64,000 nt of DNA from Echinococcus granulosus (lineage: Eukaryota > Platyhelminthes > Cestoda > Cyclophyllidea > Taeniidae). Below the pieces are notes generated by a model. That model was given only the letters and a program-made list of their open reading frames with translations. It did not search any database and was not told where the DNA came from. Numbering within the stretch: the stretch's first letter is position 1; each line of letters begins with the position of its first letter. A program made the position numbers and the translations under genes. The stretch lies in assembly GCF_000524195.1 (NCBI RefSeq), contig NW_020170470.1, positions 247,847 to 311,846 of the forward strand. The letters run 5' to 3'. Below, in pieces: positions 52,245 to 63,176 of this stretch.

Positions 52245-53389
52245 AGTATCAAGTTATCATTAATTCAAACACCGCACACCAAAACAGGTCACGACCAGCA
52301 TTGTCACTGGTGGATTTGTGGGTCATAGAATACAAGGCAACGCCCTTACTATAACGAATCCATGTGGAGAGATTAAACAAAATTTCCCTCGGGATTACGA
52401 GACTAATAAACGCAGTCTACGAACTGAAGATGTGCCACCTTCATAGTACGGTTTAAAAATGTGTTAAGGGATGCCACATCAAATAACACAGCTGTACGTG
52501 TGCTCAAATTTAACGATTGTTTCAACAGTATTGTCTGCACAATTTTCTTACTTCCATAGCTACTAATGATACCATCACTAAATAAAATGTCACTAGTTGG
52601 TTCTCATCAGAATGTGTGAAAATGGGACAAAACTACCGGAAGAGGCAAAAGCGATCCTGCACCCAGGGCACCACTTGGAATCGTCACTTGTCAATGTAGG
52701 CACTTGTTGCACACTTGTAATGTTTTAATTGCTTGCTTAACTTTTGGCTTCAATAACGGGTCACTTATGGCCTCGTCACTGTACCTCCGCCTTGCGTCTT
52801 GGCCTCTGGGCTAAATCAGCGGTCCCCAAACCCGCCTGTCAATCGACAACATATATTTCACCCTTGTATTGCATCTTCCTTCGTCTTCAGAGAGGTGCTG
52901 AGACGCTACATGCTTGACATAAATACTACTGCCCTCCTGATTAGCACCCGTCGGACTTAAAATTAGTATGATCACTGAGCACAACCGAACAAGTTCCCCC
53001 AGGATTGGAAGGTCAGATAAGGCTCCTTCGTTCACCTAACTTCTGATTTTGATAAGTCACTTAGATGCTCGCCATTAACTTCCTACGTGAATCGACCTCC
53101 GAGGCGTCCCAGTAGCCCTGAGCCCTACTGTATGTGGGAATTTCATATTCTGTCCGAACATTACTTCTTCTCCATTCCAAAGGGAGTCTCGGAACGCTAT
53201 ACTGAGGCATTCCAAGAGAACTAAGAGGCGGCGACCAACAACAAATGCGATTTGCTATACCATCGACAATAACGACACATGCCTATGTGAATAAGAGCTA
53301 CCCCAAGATAGAAGGGGAAACGGAATCTTTTGGCTAGTATATTATCGGCAGCGATCAGCTAAAATTAACGCGTAAGCAACGTAAGGAAA
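52245..53389. other. Region upstream of SEC14L, nothing recognised
   Basis: 1.1 kb between the SEC14L start codon and the next minus-strand ORF. It probably holds the SEC14L 5' UTR and promoter, but no core element can be pointed to with confidence. Confidence 0.5.
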
Positions 53390-53671
53390 CTACTCTTCTA
53401 AATCGGAAGGAGCCAGCGAACATGAGCGCCGAGGGTTTACAGATAGCAATACTTCGCCTTGAACTCCTTGCAGATTTTCCATTAGATAGGATGTTGTGAT
53501 GTCTGCAGAAGAGGGAGAATCTGAATCTGAAGACTCTGTAAGTAGCTCAAAATCATAGTCCTTTAAGTTCTCGTGCAGCCTCAGATTAGGAGGTTCCCTC
53601 AAGAAAGCATGTTTAGGTAAGCGGCTTGCAAGACGTACATTCCGCTTAACCCACATTAACGTTAGGTATTT
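53390..53671 (-). CDS. Unrecognised ORF or terminal exon, 88-93 residues
   Basis: Open from an acceptor-like TTTTTAGCAG at 53672 through ATG at 53656 to TAG at 53390. It begins MWVKRNVRLASRLPKHAF. The middle is acidic and serine-rich, with KDYDFELLTESSDSDSPSS. No family is recognised. DYDFELL resembles an LC3-interacting motif (aromatic-x-x-Leu after acidic residues), which is inference only. It may be the last exon of another minus-strand gene, a small gene, or noise. The GC content and low-hydrophobic composition look more coding than neighbouring ORFs. Confidence 0.35.
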   Translation of the reverse strand, partial: KYLTLMWVKRNVRLASRLPKHAFLREPPNLRLHENLKDYDFELLTESSDSDSPSSADITTSYLMENLQGVQGEVLLSVNPRRSCSLAPSDLEE

Positions 53672-56600
53672 CTGCTAAAAATACCAAAGCAAGGGTTCCT
53701 ATTAAAAATTGGATATAGAATGTAGCTTAAGATAAGGCATTTGGCCCACATTTGATGCCAAAATAGAAAAAATTTGAGTAAAAGCACAACAAATGACATA
53801 GATAGTAATCCCAATTAAAAGAAGCAAATCTAAGAAAGGAAATGCTATTAGATAATTAAGGTTGTTAAAGCGACAAGATGCATGAAAAGTGCAAAAACTT
53901 TTCTTCTAGCGTAGTACTGCGCTAAAAAGCAACCCGTAAGCGGGGAAATAACTTCCACTTACAAATCAGACCAATAATTTTTTTAATGTCTGCAATCAGC
54001 ATAACCAAATGTAAATGCCCTAAAAGTAAGTGTGCGACGCACTTCAAGTGCCAAAACTCGCCAAAATACTAGGGCCCTCTACTACTCAGCAAGACCAACC
54101 CACTCGGCCACCGTTCAAAATGGTGGTGGTTTGCAGCTATCATCGAGTCAGTGTTATAAACAAAGTAGCAATACTAAATTAGTTATATTAAAAAAACACT
54201 TGTTGAAGTTACAAAGTAGGATCTCTGTAGTAGAGTACTTTATTAGGTCATTGTTTCGAATATATTACGGTAATCGTAGAGTTTACAAGTCCGATTATGC
54301 CCTTTGACTTCATTTACTTCAGTAATAGGTATCATAACCAAATACCAATTGATTCAAAAATGCAAGCACAAGTTGCAGTGTAACGACCTACTTAACTTTT
54401 TGTTTCCCCATACACTAGAGTTTAAGTTTAGAAACCATGTACCCTAAATCCTCTTGAGAAAACTTTCATTGTGAACATTGGCTTAACGTAGGTGGTGCGC
54501 CAAGGTCTCCACTGACCTTCCTATTGTGAGCACGCAAGATATTGAACCCTCATGGAAGCCAAAGTGAGTCGTACTGGTACGGCAAAGGACTTATTGTTAG
54601 AGTGCTGAAGGGTTAGAAGACCACAGACGTAGCCTGAGGAACACGCCACTGACTGAGAATAAAAGCGACCAAAAAGCCTATTCAGTTGAGCTTAATACAA
54701 CTCACGCCTTAGTGTCCTGCATGAGCACTTTCTCCGGCTATTACAGTGATCACTCTTCCCTAACGGCTGCAATGAAATAGGGTTTTGAAGACCACCGATG
54801 CTGTAAGGATAACAGTCTTTAAAATATCCGTATAGACATCAAAACAGTCGGCTCCATGGTCGTTGATGCATCACATAACCTACGTTTTTTTACAGATTGG
54901 CTCCATCTGCGACTCACTCGACGCCGCATTGCTAGTGTATTTGGAATACCATTTGCTACTCACAGAAGCGCCCACCTAAAGGAAGTTATCTAATGAAATG
55001 GGGCATCCGAGATAGCCCTGGAAGGCTAAACTTTAATGTCTATTTAATTTGACATATTTTTTTCATTTACATCCTAACCTTCAGTCTAACTTCATTCCAT
55101 TCTTCTAGTAAATAAGTATTGATAGCGGTTGCCCACGCAAATAATACCCCTACACATTTATTCTCATAAACTTTCACATGGAGCTTTGCAAATTGGTTAA
55201 GCCTGGAGTTAGCCGCTATCAGTAATCATTTGATAGACTCAGGACTAACAATAGCTGACAAAAGGGAGGGGGTCATATTCAATCAAACTATTTGCTTTAT
55301 ATGCCCTCTCTAATGTCAACCAGCCACAAAAATAGGGATAGATATTCCTCTACCTTCCTTACTTCCGCATTCTTTATCACAAAATCACTTACAGGAGTAA
55401 AATCCAGTAGGACACAGAAAGCTCAGCTAGTGAAATTAGTGTAGCGTTCCGAGACTCCCTAAAGACGAATGAAGATAAAATACTTGGGCAGAATATATAT
55501 TCAGCACGGAGAAGGTATTTAGACAATGACATGGCCCGAAAAGTCAACACACCCAGCGAGGTACAAGAGGGCTAATTCAAAGTACGAAAGTGGTGCCTCA
55601 CCAATACCGAGGGATAAACCATTATCGCATTATATTAGAGAGGTCGGTGCAGTTAAGCGTAAAGTTAAACACATTTCGCATCAAATTCCATCCAGTAAAA
55701 TATTATTGTAATACTTATACTGTTCTAATGCACCTTTCAGAGAAAAGGGCAAGGGTACAATTCGAATCTGGTGACAGTCAGCGTCTCCCAAGCCTGAGAG
55801 TAATTGCGGTTCCTCTTCTTCCCAAACTATGTACTTGTTTTCCCGATCCGCTTCCCTCTAATAAATATGTCGAAATTAAATTAACTTGGTTGTTTTAAGA
55901 GCACTAAGAAGAGGGGAGAGGAGTCCTGCTTGTCTCGCCCTACATTATAAAGTAAAAAATCATCTAGTCGTCCGGACCCATTAATTACATAAAATTCGGT
56001 TTTATAAGAACGATCATGGCTGCGATTCAATTTTTATGAGGTCAACTAGGAAGGAACATTTATAACTTAACGTTTCTTGGAGCACAGACTTATCAGTATT
56101 GATTTACTTAATGTTGCATGTATATTTGCACAAACATGAAGTAGAAAATAAATGATTAAATAGACAATGCTAAAGGCATCTGCGCATCTAAAATACACAA
56201 CTTTAGCATTTTCGCCTTAAAAATGCGCCTAAATTTTTATGCAATCATATTTACTGAGGACATATAAAGTATCTCCTTTTTTTAATTTTACTAAAACTGC
56301 GTTACTAAAAAAGTTTTCGTCTGTCTTGCACTTAATTTTCAAAGATGATCTAGAGGCTAATTTTTACATTTTGCACTTGCTCTTTTTGTTTTCTTGGATT
56401 TATGTTGCATCAACTTACAGAGACCCTAGATATTACGTGCTGATTCCAAAATTGCAGCGTATGATCTAGTGTGCATCTTTTGTGCGACGCATGTGCCTTG
56501 TAACTGAATGAAGTTGTTTTTTTATTATTAGTGTTTTTGAAATGATACGTAAAGTTCATTTTTGTCTGGATTTTGCGCCGCTTATCAGTTGCAAGATCAG

Positions 56601-56839
56601 TTGCGCATAACTTTTGATGCTTTGGTATATTCCGATTCCACCAAAAAACATGACATCACCTTTTATGGTTTAACGTTATCTTGATTCTTCTTGTATTGTA
56701 CAAAGAGTGGTATCTGGTATTTACACCTCTTTGCTTTAACGTAACTGCAGGACTCGGCCATCAACTGTAAGATTGGCTATGTTGTTTTTAGAGGATGAAA
56801 TTAAATATCATGGACTTTTTGCTATTTGTATAAATAGTT
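53672..56839. other. Divergent intergenic region, nothing firm
   Basis: 3.2 kb between the minus-strand ORF and the FAM13-like start. The plus strand changes from A-rich to T-rich across about 54.9-56.0 kb. This should contain the promoters of divergent genes, but no reliable TATA, initiator or upstream exon could be assigned. Confidence 0.5.
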
Positions 56840-57256
56840 ATGGAAAAGATTATTCGCCATTTCAATACCAGTCCATCCAATGTTAATTCTATGGCTAAGA
56901 GAAGGACAAATGAGTTTTTCACCGCGATGTCTGGATGCTTCGGCGTTCGCTTGGACGAACTTTGTGCTAGGGATGGCCAAGGCGTGCCTCTTATTATGAT
57001 TCAACTCTGCGCTTTCTTACGCGCTGTTGGTGGTCTCTACACTGAAGGTGTGTTTAGAGTTAATGGTAACTCCCGCGTGATTGAAAATCTTCGAAATGCT
57101 GCTGACTCATTCATGTCAACGGGAGATGGTGACCTGTTTCTGGCTCACCTCGAACGTCATGGTGACATCCATTCTGTTGCTAGTCTTATCAAGCTTTTTC
57201 TCCGAGAACTCCCGATTGGACTTGTTCCCCCGTCTCATACTAAGGAACTGCTTGGG
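56840..57256 (+). CDS. FAM13: FAM13-like exon 1 (RhoGAP N-half)
   Basis: 139 codons, ending LLG at donor GGG|GTAATG, phase 0. Contains the arginine-finger block GVFRVNGN and SLIKLFLRELP. Confidence 0.88.
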
Positions 57257-60200
57257 GTAATGTTTTTTCTTTAAAATATAGACGCTTCAATTATTTTTTG
57301 AGGCCAGTATTTTTAATGAAATTTGGCTTTCTTTACAAGATGTGCTCTTGGCATATTATACTTTCAGTTCTTTTACAGCCTTGTCCGCTTATAAAATACT
57401 TGTTTTTGTGTACAATTCTGAGACTTAAACAGGTTACTACTAACAGTGGATTTCTCCTGGTGATTTAACGGTGAAATAAGAGAAATCTCTACCCAAGCTC
57501 TCTTTAGGTGTATATTTTTTTTAAATTTCTCTAACACATGTAGGGCTAATCCACTAGTGGTGTATTTAGGCGATGCAACAGAAAAAATTCTCATCGCCTA
57601 CTTTTATACCTCTATTAGTTAATTCCATATCATTTATCTCAGTCCATCGTAAATAGGGCCAATTTCGTTTCACTTATTTATCTGCTATTTATATGTTCGA
57701 AACACTTTGCATTTTTTTTACAAAAGAACTATAATATTCACGCTGAGGATTCGCTTGTGGTAATTGAACGCGTCATTCGGTCTCTCCCTCCCCCAAATTT
57801 CCGCCTTCTTGAGTATCTGTGCTACTTCCTTCGTCAGATGATGCAATACCAAAATCAAAACAAGATGAACAGTACATCCATTGGCATTGTATTTGGCCCT
57901 AACGTCTTTCGTATTCCTCGGGAATCCGAGGTAGGTTGATGCTATCGTCAATAATACTACTTTTTCCGGAATTGTGGAATTAATTACCGTTGCCTTTTTA
58001 TGTGAGAACTTGACATTAACTACTTCTTTGACTACTCGAAAAAATCAGGCGAATCAAAATATTATTGGAGTATCCTTAGTTCTGCATTTTCCATCTTTTC
58101 ATAACCCCAATAGTTCCTTTTTTCAGGTTGTCAAACGCAGAACCCAAATGGTTCGTTTAGTCGTTTAAAAATGTCGGATGTCAGTCACAAACTGACATTT
58201 ATGCAGTCCGAGCGAAATGTCATGAAGTTCAAAGTCCCGATTTTTCATCGCATAACCTTTTATCATTGCTTACGCCTCCTTTTCCCATGAACGAGGTGAT
58301 TGTGCACCTTTGAGGACATTTAAGTTCATTTCTCACAGATCTCAAATTTTCGTGCTCTAAAGATTCGAAGCCATCTTTTTCTAACCTAGTTACTTTGCAT
58401 TCTTACTTGACATTGGTGCATAGCTGCGTCTGGATGATTGATTATTTTTCTTAAGTATGTGCACTGAAACCCAGGGCCTCAAGCAACTTTCTGGTGTTAT
58501 TTTATTAAATTAAAGACCGAATATGGAATCCTATCATTAATATGTACTTCTTCACACCTGATTGAAATGCTGAGGTGGTATTTTCGTTAGATACACAACC
58601 TTACCCTGCATTTTTCCCATGGCAAACCACTAAACATTTGCATTTTATTGCAAGTTTAAATGCTTCTTTCTGCATTCTACGCCCCATCATGCACTTCATT
58701 TCGTTGTGATAAAGCACTGTCTTTTACCCAGTGCATTAGCCTAAGTCAACATGAATTTTATCAGGATTTAGTACACTTTGTACCATTCATTGGTGGCCTT
58801 GACACAGATTTCTGTTGTCCTGACTTGTGATCTGAAGATCGGTAGGTGTAAAATAAGTTTGTGATATTTCGGAACGCTTCTAATTAGTGCGAATCATTGC
58901 CTACGTAGTGCATTTAAATCATGGGCTTCCTTCCTAATCAAATAAAACGGTATTTGGCCCTGAGAATGGCATTAAAACGCTTTTTTACATCAACACCTCG
59001 AAGAGAAGAGTTGTAGTGTCGATCTGATTTTGTTATCCTCTTGTACTTCCCTTATGCTAGGGACTGACAAGTCAAAATGTAGTAAACCACATAATGAGCG
59101 AGCTGGTTGAGCGATCGGATGTTCTGTTCGCAAGAAAGTCTCCACTAGAAGTTCCCTCGGGTCCGCTGGCGCGCAAGAATCACAGCGGCGTGGGGCTGAA
59201 TCCTAATGGGCTCGTGGATTACGAAGCGGTGGCGGCAAGAGTCCCGATGGAGGGCCACCGGCAGCCCTCCGCAAACTATCGCCCTCGAGCGCATCGCAGT
59301 CACGCCGACCGTTCTCCCTTTCTTGACACTGAGCCTGTCAGGGATGCCGCCTCTGAAGTGTAAGTGCCTGCACAGTTGATTTATTGTTGCTATTACTCTC
59401 TAATGCCGTAGAACTGGAACAGATAGCAATTACATTCACCCCTTAGGTGGCGCTTTCCCACGTTTGCATTTTGAGAATCTGTGATATCTCGTAAATTTCC
59501 GTGAATTTCAGTAGTGCTTGAAGCACAAGTTTTTGCTTCGTGTTGTGGTGATGCGCTTTATATTGCCGAATTTTGACTTTTGAATGGATATTCATGCAAA
59601 CAAATTATATCACCCGTGTGTCGTGATTATTATCTCATGTATATGGTGGTTGTTATCGTCGTTCTAAGTGTAATCAGTTTTTAGAATGAACTGCCTTATC
59701 TAATGCTCGTTGTGAGTTATCAGTCTGAACTAATTTTCTGTTTCTTCATCTTTTATATGATCTTTTGCGCTTCTCCACCTTTTCTATTATCTTGCCGTTT
59801 TATACTAATGGTTGTTCATTTTCAAAAATATTGATAGGATTTTCTAATTCGAATGCAATTTTTTTTCTTGTAAAAGTCCTAATTAGCCCAAATTCATTTT
59901 AGCCTTAATTAAGAATTCGGTTCTTAGGGTCGAGTTTTCATGATCAGTTGTATTTTTCTATATTTAATAGTCAGTCTCGTTTACAGTACAGTTTTCTGCT
60001 ACAAAACACGGTAATTAGATTTGTGCTATCGTAGGGGTAAATTGGAAACCCGTGTTTCGGAATATCAAGCAAATTGGGACACTTCTGTTAATGGGGACGT
60101 ATCCAGCTAACATAATATGCACTCTACTTGGATGTTTGTTCAAGCTTCATCAAGCATGAACATCGGCAACTTTTGAAAAACGGCCTTTAGCTTTTCCACA

Positions 60201-63176
60201 CTCTTGTCGAAGATGCGTCTAGCCTTGCGAGAATCCCTCTCTCTCACTTCCTTTGCCCTGGCTGGGTTGTTCTAATCTCACCTAGTTTTTCATACCACAT
60301 GTGTTATACTTCATATTTTATATTTATATCTTAAAAACATTGCTTGTTGAGGTCTGCTTCTGGGATGTTGAACTCTGCGATTCATTCATTGTGCTCTTTG
60401 GCCCATTTACGGTCAGGGGCTATTAAACACCGTCATTGCTGAATAGGTACTGCTTTGGATTTTGTTGGTGTAGGCGACATTTCATTTCGCAACTAGTTTT
60501 CTACCCAAATCTGATAGTCATGGCCGATTCAGTAACTGGCATCCTCATCACTTTAAGATGATATTTCGATTTAGTTAGAACTCATTGTGGTTCACAAATC
60601 CAATGTCTGTATTCAGAAATAGAATATGCTTATTTGTTTTTGCCTTTTAATGACTTTATTAAACCTATTATTGTGGAACTGGACTTGACATTGTTAGGAA
60701 AGTAGCAGAGCAATGCGTGTGCACGGAAAGGATTGTGCTAGTAGGTCTTTTTATGGCAGTCCTAGATTAACCACTAAATTGCGTTTTTTGTGATTGCCTC
60801 GTTGAATGTGCGGGATGATTTCTCGATTTGTGGGTCCCGATTATACGATTCATTAGTTTGCATCACAATCCACACTGTCCCTCGGGAGGATGACGAGGGC
60901 GCAAGTACCGTTGTGGTAGTGGCGATTTATCGCAGCAGTTGCATGCACGGGCCTTTTCGCAGTGGCTGGGTGCGCGCACCCGAGCTGACTAATCCCTTGT
61001 TTGCGCCCAGTCGAACCACACATTCTTCTCTTCTTTTCCAACCTCGACACAATAATCCCCACTTCGCATGAAAAGGTTAAAATCCGTTGTTAGACTCGGC
61101 TGGAAACAGTGATTCACTGCTGTCTGTGTGCATCAAAGACGAGCCGTTGTATTGAATTTCTCCTGGTTTTACTATCTAGCCGATCACTACAGTTCGCTCA
61201 GGAAGGCACTGTTCCACTAACTCAAAATGCTTCTGGGCACCCGAATTACCGCATCGCTTTCACCGTGTACGCGTTTATGTGATGCTTATCAATGAAAATA
61301 ATTTGTGAATTTGCGCGATTCTTATACATTGCCTCTATGGCTATATCTTTTCGAGGTCAATAGTCTTCTGCGCTTAGTACTAATAAGCTTTCAAAGGACC
61401 GCTTTTCAAATGCCCTACCGTAAGTTGTTATTTCTGGGCCTTCCCTGCTCGCTTAGGATGAACTCGTGGTTTTTTCTTTCACGTGCTCATTTAATCAAAA
61501 TTGGACTTCCAGTGCTAGTATTAGTTTGAGCAATCATTTAATAAAGTGCTCCATGGTTCACAAAAGTTTTATTCGTCCTTACCTAGACTTCAGGAAAGGT
61601 AAGTCGTTTAAATGAGTCAAACTACTATTTTTAAAATCGAATTTCGATTGACTAATTGGGTGTCTTTTAATTGTTATATTCCATATTAGGACCTTTGAAA
61701 GTGTAAGTTGCTTTTACGACTGATTGCAATGAGCTAGAAAACAATTGTGCGATTCTCAGTATCTGTATCATAGAAAGTGAATACTTCGGAGGGTTAAATC
61801 AAATAACTTTTCTACTCACAGTGACCAGCATGGAAATTGCATCGGTGTACCCGTCAAAGACGGAAGAAATCGGGTTTGCTTGATAAATGATACTGGACGC
61901 AATGGTTCTTGCTATGATCTTTTGTTGGCGCTAATGATACTGCTCCACGGATCTGCATCTTGTAATAACTTTTTTGTCTTCTCGCAAGTAAGAGCATCCG
62001 TAGAATTCACACATTTTATTCATTACATTTGGTGCTCTTGCTTGTTATTGAGAATTTGATTGATCTAAAGGTTCATACTTTTGTATCGCTTAAGTTGGGT
62101 TGAATTAAGGCAGGTAAAAAACCACCTCTATTATGTCTATTATCATAAAATGGTTGTCGGGGTGTTGTTCTCCATCGACCATGAGTAACCCACCATGTGT
62201 TAAATTTACGATTTTCCCGGTTCTGTTCCCAATGGGAACGTAGTTTGCACAAAATAGCCTCTAGCTGAAATGCTTCATTTAGTCTGTTATTATTTGTAAA
62301 TTCAACTTTTGTCGTCTACAAAAAAAATAGTAGTTTGGCAAAAGTATCGCGATAGTTCAACTTTGAGTACATTCTTCAAAACTTTTTCTACCACTTCTGC
62401 AGCAGTACACTTCAGGCAGAATCTTCTTTACTCCCTCCGATACTTCTATAGCACCCCCACGAAACTGCCTTTTATTCTATCACTTCAGCCAAAAGACGGT
62501 ATTAACCATCGATAAAGATTTTCCGTTTAGTTTGGGTACGCCCATGATGGTGCAACTATGACTGACTTGTGTTTGGATCTTTCACATTTTATGGGATTTT
62601 CTATGCATTTCATGGGTTGGCCTACAATATTATTCGCTTCACCATTGAGCCGTGAATTCAACCCAATTCATTCAAATCAATTTGAATTTTAAACCTACTT
62701 CGATTGACGTAATCCGATAAAGATGGAGGTAAGGTTTACCCTTGAGTGGTATCGTAAAACTACCCGTGTTACTTTCCGTCTGAATACCAGATAAATTTTG
62801 TGGCAATTGTGACGCCAAAAATGCCTTGACGGCGCAGAAGAAGTCTCGTACAGAATAACGTTGTTTTGAAATGGATTTTTAAGTGGGACTTCTCTACTCC
62901 TCCCTTAGGGAGCTGTGGCGGCACGGGCGAGAGCATCAAATGATAACGAGCCCATCGGATACGGAGAGCCAGTCGATGATGTTGAATCTAGCCACCGACG
63001 TGGCCGAGCAGCTCTCTGCCACCCTGCAGGCCTGTCTGCGCAACTGTGTGCGCCAACACGCCTTACTGTTGAGCCATCGCCGCAGCCATCACCTGCCTAT
63101 CCACTCCTCTGCCACAGCCGGTCCTCAGCGGCTCGGCGATCTCGCTGTCGGACCCACTGTCTCCCCCCTCTGCGCC
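56840..63176 (+). CDS. FAM13: FAM13-family RhoGAP protein, 5' part (4 exons, 3'-partial)
   Basis: Four exons in frame give about 396 residues, with the remainder past the window. The RhoGAP domain spans about residues 48-210. FGVRLDELCARDGQGVP opens it; EGVFRVNGNSRVIENLR carries the predicted arginine finger (R73); SLIKLFLRELP has the conserved Lys and Arg; SIGIVFGPNVFRIP has the conserved Asn. It matches human FAM13A in order, including LTSQNVVNHIMSELVERSDVLF against EQDLCNKIMAKILENYNTLF. RhoGAPs switch off Rho GTPases; FAM13 targets are poorly defined. After the domain come low-complexity segments and a helical block. The ATG at 56840 follows an in-frame TAA three codons earlier, though TTTGTATAAATAG just before could also be an acceptor. 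Confidence 0.85.
57257..57726 (+). other. FAM13-like intron 1, nothing else seen
   Basis: 470 bp of T-rich sequence; acceptor after a run of T (ACAAAAG). Confidence 0.75.
57727..57930 (+). CDS. FAM13: FAM13-like exon 2 (RhoGAP C-half)
   Basis: 68 codons, NYNIHAEDSL to IPRESE, phase 0/0, donor GAG|GTAGGT. LPPPNFRLLEYLCYFLRQ matches FAM13A LPDTHYCLLKYLCQFLTK. VFGPNVFRIP matches VFGPNCFHVP. Confidence 0.92.
57931..59060 (+). other. FAM13-like intron 2, nothing else seen
   Basis: 1.1 kb of T-rich sequence. Possible mini-exons near 58050 and 58130 were tested and dropped, because the next exon continues the domain directly. Confidence 0.75.
59061..59359 (+). CDS. FAM13: FAM13-like exon 3
   Basis: Starts GLTSQNVVNHIMSELVERSD after acceptor TATGCTAG, completing the post-RhoGAP helix of FAM13. 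The rest is a basic, proline-containing low-complexity segment rich in Arg, His, Ala and Ser. Perfect donor GTAAGT, phase 2. Confidence 0.88.
60889..61005 (+). repeat. Interspersed repeat, copy C
   Basis: Left block GATGACGAGGGCGCAAGTACCG corresponds to copy A at about 9990-10010. The core GTGCGCGCACCCGAG, then CTGACTAATCCCTTGTT, matches copy A at 10050-10080. Just beyond, the minus strand reads GGTTCGACT, close to a pol III B box, but the other copies lack it. Origin unknown. Confidence 0.5.
61822..61987 (+). CDS. Candidate alternative exon in FAM13-like gene
   Basis: Between acceptor CTACTCACAG and donor CAA|GTAAGA there are 55 open codons if joined to exon 3 in phase 2 (DQHGNCIGVPVKDGRNRVCL and onward). 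It exits in phase 0, whereas exon 4 needs phase 2, so including it would shift exon 4 into its other open frame. No similarity recognised. Could be chance, an alternative exon or part of another transcript. Confidence 0.25.
62909..63176 (+). CDS. FAM13: FAM13-like exon 4 (last in window)
   Basis: Joined to exon 3 it reads V-ELWRHGREHQMITSPSDTE and on to LATDVAEQLSATLQACLRNC and VRQHALLLSH. This resembles the FAM13 block around ATGELLERTIRSAVEQHLF. Acceptor TCCCTTAG. Donor GCC|GTACGT is the best available but not certain. A second frame is also open through the whole exon. Confidence 0.65.

Larger units (their letters stand above)
59360..62908 (+). other. FAM13-like intron 3 with repeat copy C and a candidate exon
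   Basis: 3.5 kb of T-rich sequence. Holds repeat copy C (60889-61005) and an open, splice-flanked block at 61822-61987 whose phase does not fit the main transcript. Confidence 0.7.

Noticed and set aside
53963..53989. 27-nt microexon with GTAAGT donor on the minus strand upstream of the 53390 ORF
   Set aside because: Neither possible phase joins to the ORF without a stop codon.
54099..54110. Pol III A-box-like word (minus strand TGGCCGAGTGGG), hint of a tRNA or SINE
   Set aside because: No B box follows and no cloverleaf can be drawn.
58049..58168. Possible FAM13-like mini-exons reading ANQNIIG and VVKRRTQMVRL
   Set aside because: Exon 59061 continues the RhoGAP C-terminus directly and in phase; these pieces lack good donors and end in a stop.
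60790..61071. 93-codon ORF and its antisense ORF
   Set aside because: They coincide with GC-rich repeat copy C; openness comes from composition.
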